Below the pieces are notes generated by a model that worked only from the letters and a program-made list of their open reading frames with translations, did no database searches and was not told where the DNA came from. From positions 1 to 5,081 of the forward strand of contig DAOUWE010000040.1 of NCBI GenBank assembly GCA_030667285.1: a stretch of 5,081 nt of DNA, read 5' to 3'. Of this stretch, positions 4,350 to 5,081 are shown in pieces (position 1 is the first letter of the stretch; every line of letters starts with the position of its first letter). The stretch is from Candidatus Shapirobacteria bacterium (GTDB lineage Bacteria > Patescibacteriota > Microgenomatia > UBA12405 > JAUWLS01). The translations under genes were made by a program, and so were the position numbers.

Positions 4350-5081
4350 AGATCCTTTTGGTTAGTCCTTATTTTATTGACTCTTATAAAGGTAATATTT
4401 CGATGGGATCGGCGGTAAAGTTGGCTTTGAATTTAAGTAAAAAAAATAAAGTACTGGCACTGACGACAGGTAGGGGTAAAAAAAAAGAAGAGTTAAATAA
4501 AAATTTGACAGTGGTGAGCGCGAAGGGCGTATTGATACCTGATCCGGTTAATTACATGATTTCCCCTAATTTAATAGTTAAGTTTTGGAGACTATTAAAA
4601 GATTTTAAACCAAGTGTTGTGGTAGTCAGTAAATACATGTTTTTTAGTTCGCTGGTAATACCGCTGGCTAGATTAAAAAAAATACCGGTGGTGACAGTAA
4701 CCGACACTTTTCCAGGCATTAATTGGTTTTCGACAAACAATCTTACTTCGGGAGTGATGTGGATTTATGCTCGGTTAATAGGCTTGCCTTTGTTGTGGAT
4801 GTCTAACAAGGTAATATTGCTTTATTCCGGTTTAGAGAAAACTGCTAAGAGTTATAGATTGAATTTTGTGACTATTCCTAATGGAATAGAAAGTAAATAT
4901 TTCAAGAAACTAAAGAAGCCGGTTGATATAAAGAAAGCGGGGGGTGAGTTTTGGGTGGGTTTTGTGGGTAGATCCGAGTCAGCTAAGGGCTATAAGCAGG
5001 TTTTGAAAATGGCTAATAACCTGGAAGGAAAAAAGAAAATTAGGTTCGTATTTGTAGGAGGGGCAAGTAAGCCTCACAAGG
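4346..5081 (+). CDS. GT4-type glycosyltransferase, N-terminal 245 residues (runs off right edge)
   Basis: An open frame starts at GTG 4346 and continues without a stop to the window edge, giving 245 codons. The protein begins MKILLVSPYFIDSYKGN. The N-terminal GT-B domain has SVVVVSKYMFFSSLVIP (90-106) and a strand-loop PVVTVTDTFPG (114-124). The linker has the hallmark IPNGIESKYF (177-186). The C-terminal domain opens with VGFVGRSESAKGYKQVL (204-220), where Arg209 and Lys214 occupy the phosphate-binding positions of family GT4, followed by FVFVGGAS (234-241). It is therefore a retaining glycosyltransferase using an activated sugar donor; the E-x7-E donor motif would lie beyond the window. MISPNLIVKFWRLLK and a hydrophobic stretch near 136-153 suggest membrane contact, common for enzymes acting on lipid-linked acceptors. 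The start overlaps the DUF2304 stop (GTGA). An A9 run at 4478-4486 encodes three lysines. Family secure, sugar unknown. Confidence 0.88.
   Translation, partial: MKILLVSPYFIDSYKGNISMGSAVKLALNLSKKNKVLALTTGRGKKKEELNKNLTVVSAKGVLIPDPVNYMISPNLIVKFWRLLKDFKPSVVVVSKYMFFSSLVIPLARLKKIPVVTVTDTFPGINWFSTNNLTSGVMWIYARLIGLPLLWMSNKVILLYSGLEKTAKSYRLNFVTIPNGIESKYFKKLKKPVDIKKAGGEFWVGFVGRSESAKGYKQVLKMANNLEGKKKIRFVFVGGASKPHK

Noticed and set aside
4552..4740. Minus-strand open frame of 62 codons
   Set aside because: It lies wholly antisense to the right-hand GT4 coding region, which continues to the window edge with family motifs.
1..5081. Mobile elements, CRISPR arrays, tRNA or rRNA genes, defence genes
   Set aside because: No transposase, long inverted or direct repeats, regularly spaced repeats or RNA-gene-like sequence was seen; nearly all the window is accounted for by glycan-biosynthesis genes.

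Overview
The window is a piece of a surface-glycan (polysaccharide or glycoprotein-glycan) biosynthesis locus. It has six protein genes in two divergent sets. The genome has low-to-moderate GC, lysine-rich proteins, tightly packed and overlapping genes, and ordinary use of TGA as a stop. Together with the short-form RmlA and the GT2 + DUF2304 pair, this suggests a bacterium of the Patescibacteria/CPR type, for example a Microgenomates-like lineage. That assignment is an inference from style and protein resemblance; no marker gene is present.

Leftward set (minus strand, transcribed from about 2528 towards position 1): rmlB (dTDP-glucose 4,6-dehydratase, 1512-2528), an FAD/NAD(P)-binding amine-oxidase-like oxidoreductase (174-1487), and the first 61 codons of a GT4-type glycosyltransferase that overlaps it by 11 nt and runs off the left edge (1-184). 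Rightward set (plus strand): rmlA (glucose-1-phosphate thymidylyltransferase, 2556-3266), a 73-bp spacer, a GT2 dolichol-phosphate-mannose-synthase-like glycosyltransferase (3340-4011), a small DUF2304 membrane protein (4008-4349), and a second GT4 glycosyltransferase cut by the right edge (4346-5081). The last three are chained by ATGA and GTGA stop/start overlaps.

How they fit together: RmlA makes dTDP-glucose and RmlB converts it to dTDP-4-keto-6-deoxyglucose. No rmlC or rmlD is visible, so the final sugar (rhamnose or another 6-deoxyhexose) cannot be named. The glycosyltransferases would use such donors. The GT2 has no membrane segment of its own and is probably held at the membrane by the DUF2304 partner. 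The oxidoreductase is recognisable as a family but its substrate is unknown.

Only 27 bp separate the rmlB and rmlA start codons. That gap holds overlapping, near-symmetric -10 elements and no Shine-Dalgarno sequence, so both transcripts may be effectively leaderless, whereas the downstream overlapping plus-strand genes have Shine-Dalgarno motifs. The plus strand carries more G than C on both sides of the divergence in every line I counted, independent of gene direction. I saw no tRNA, rRNA, CRISPR array, insertion sequence, convincing terminator or long repeat.
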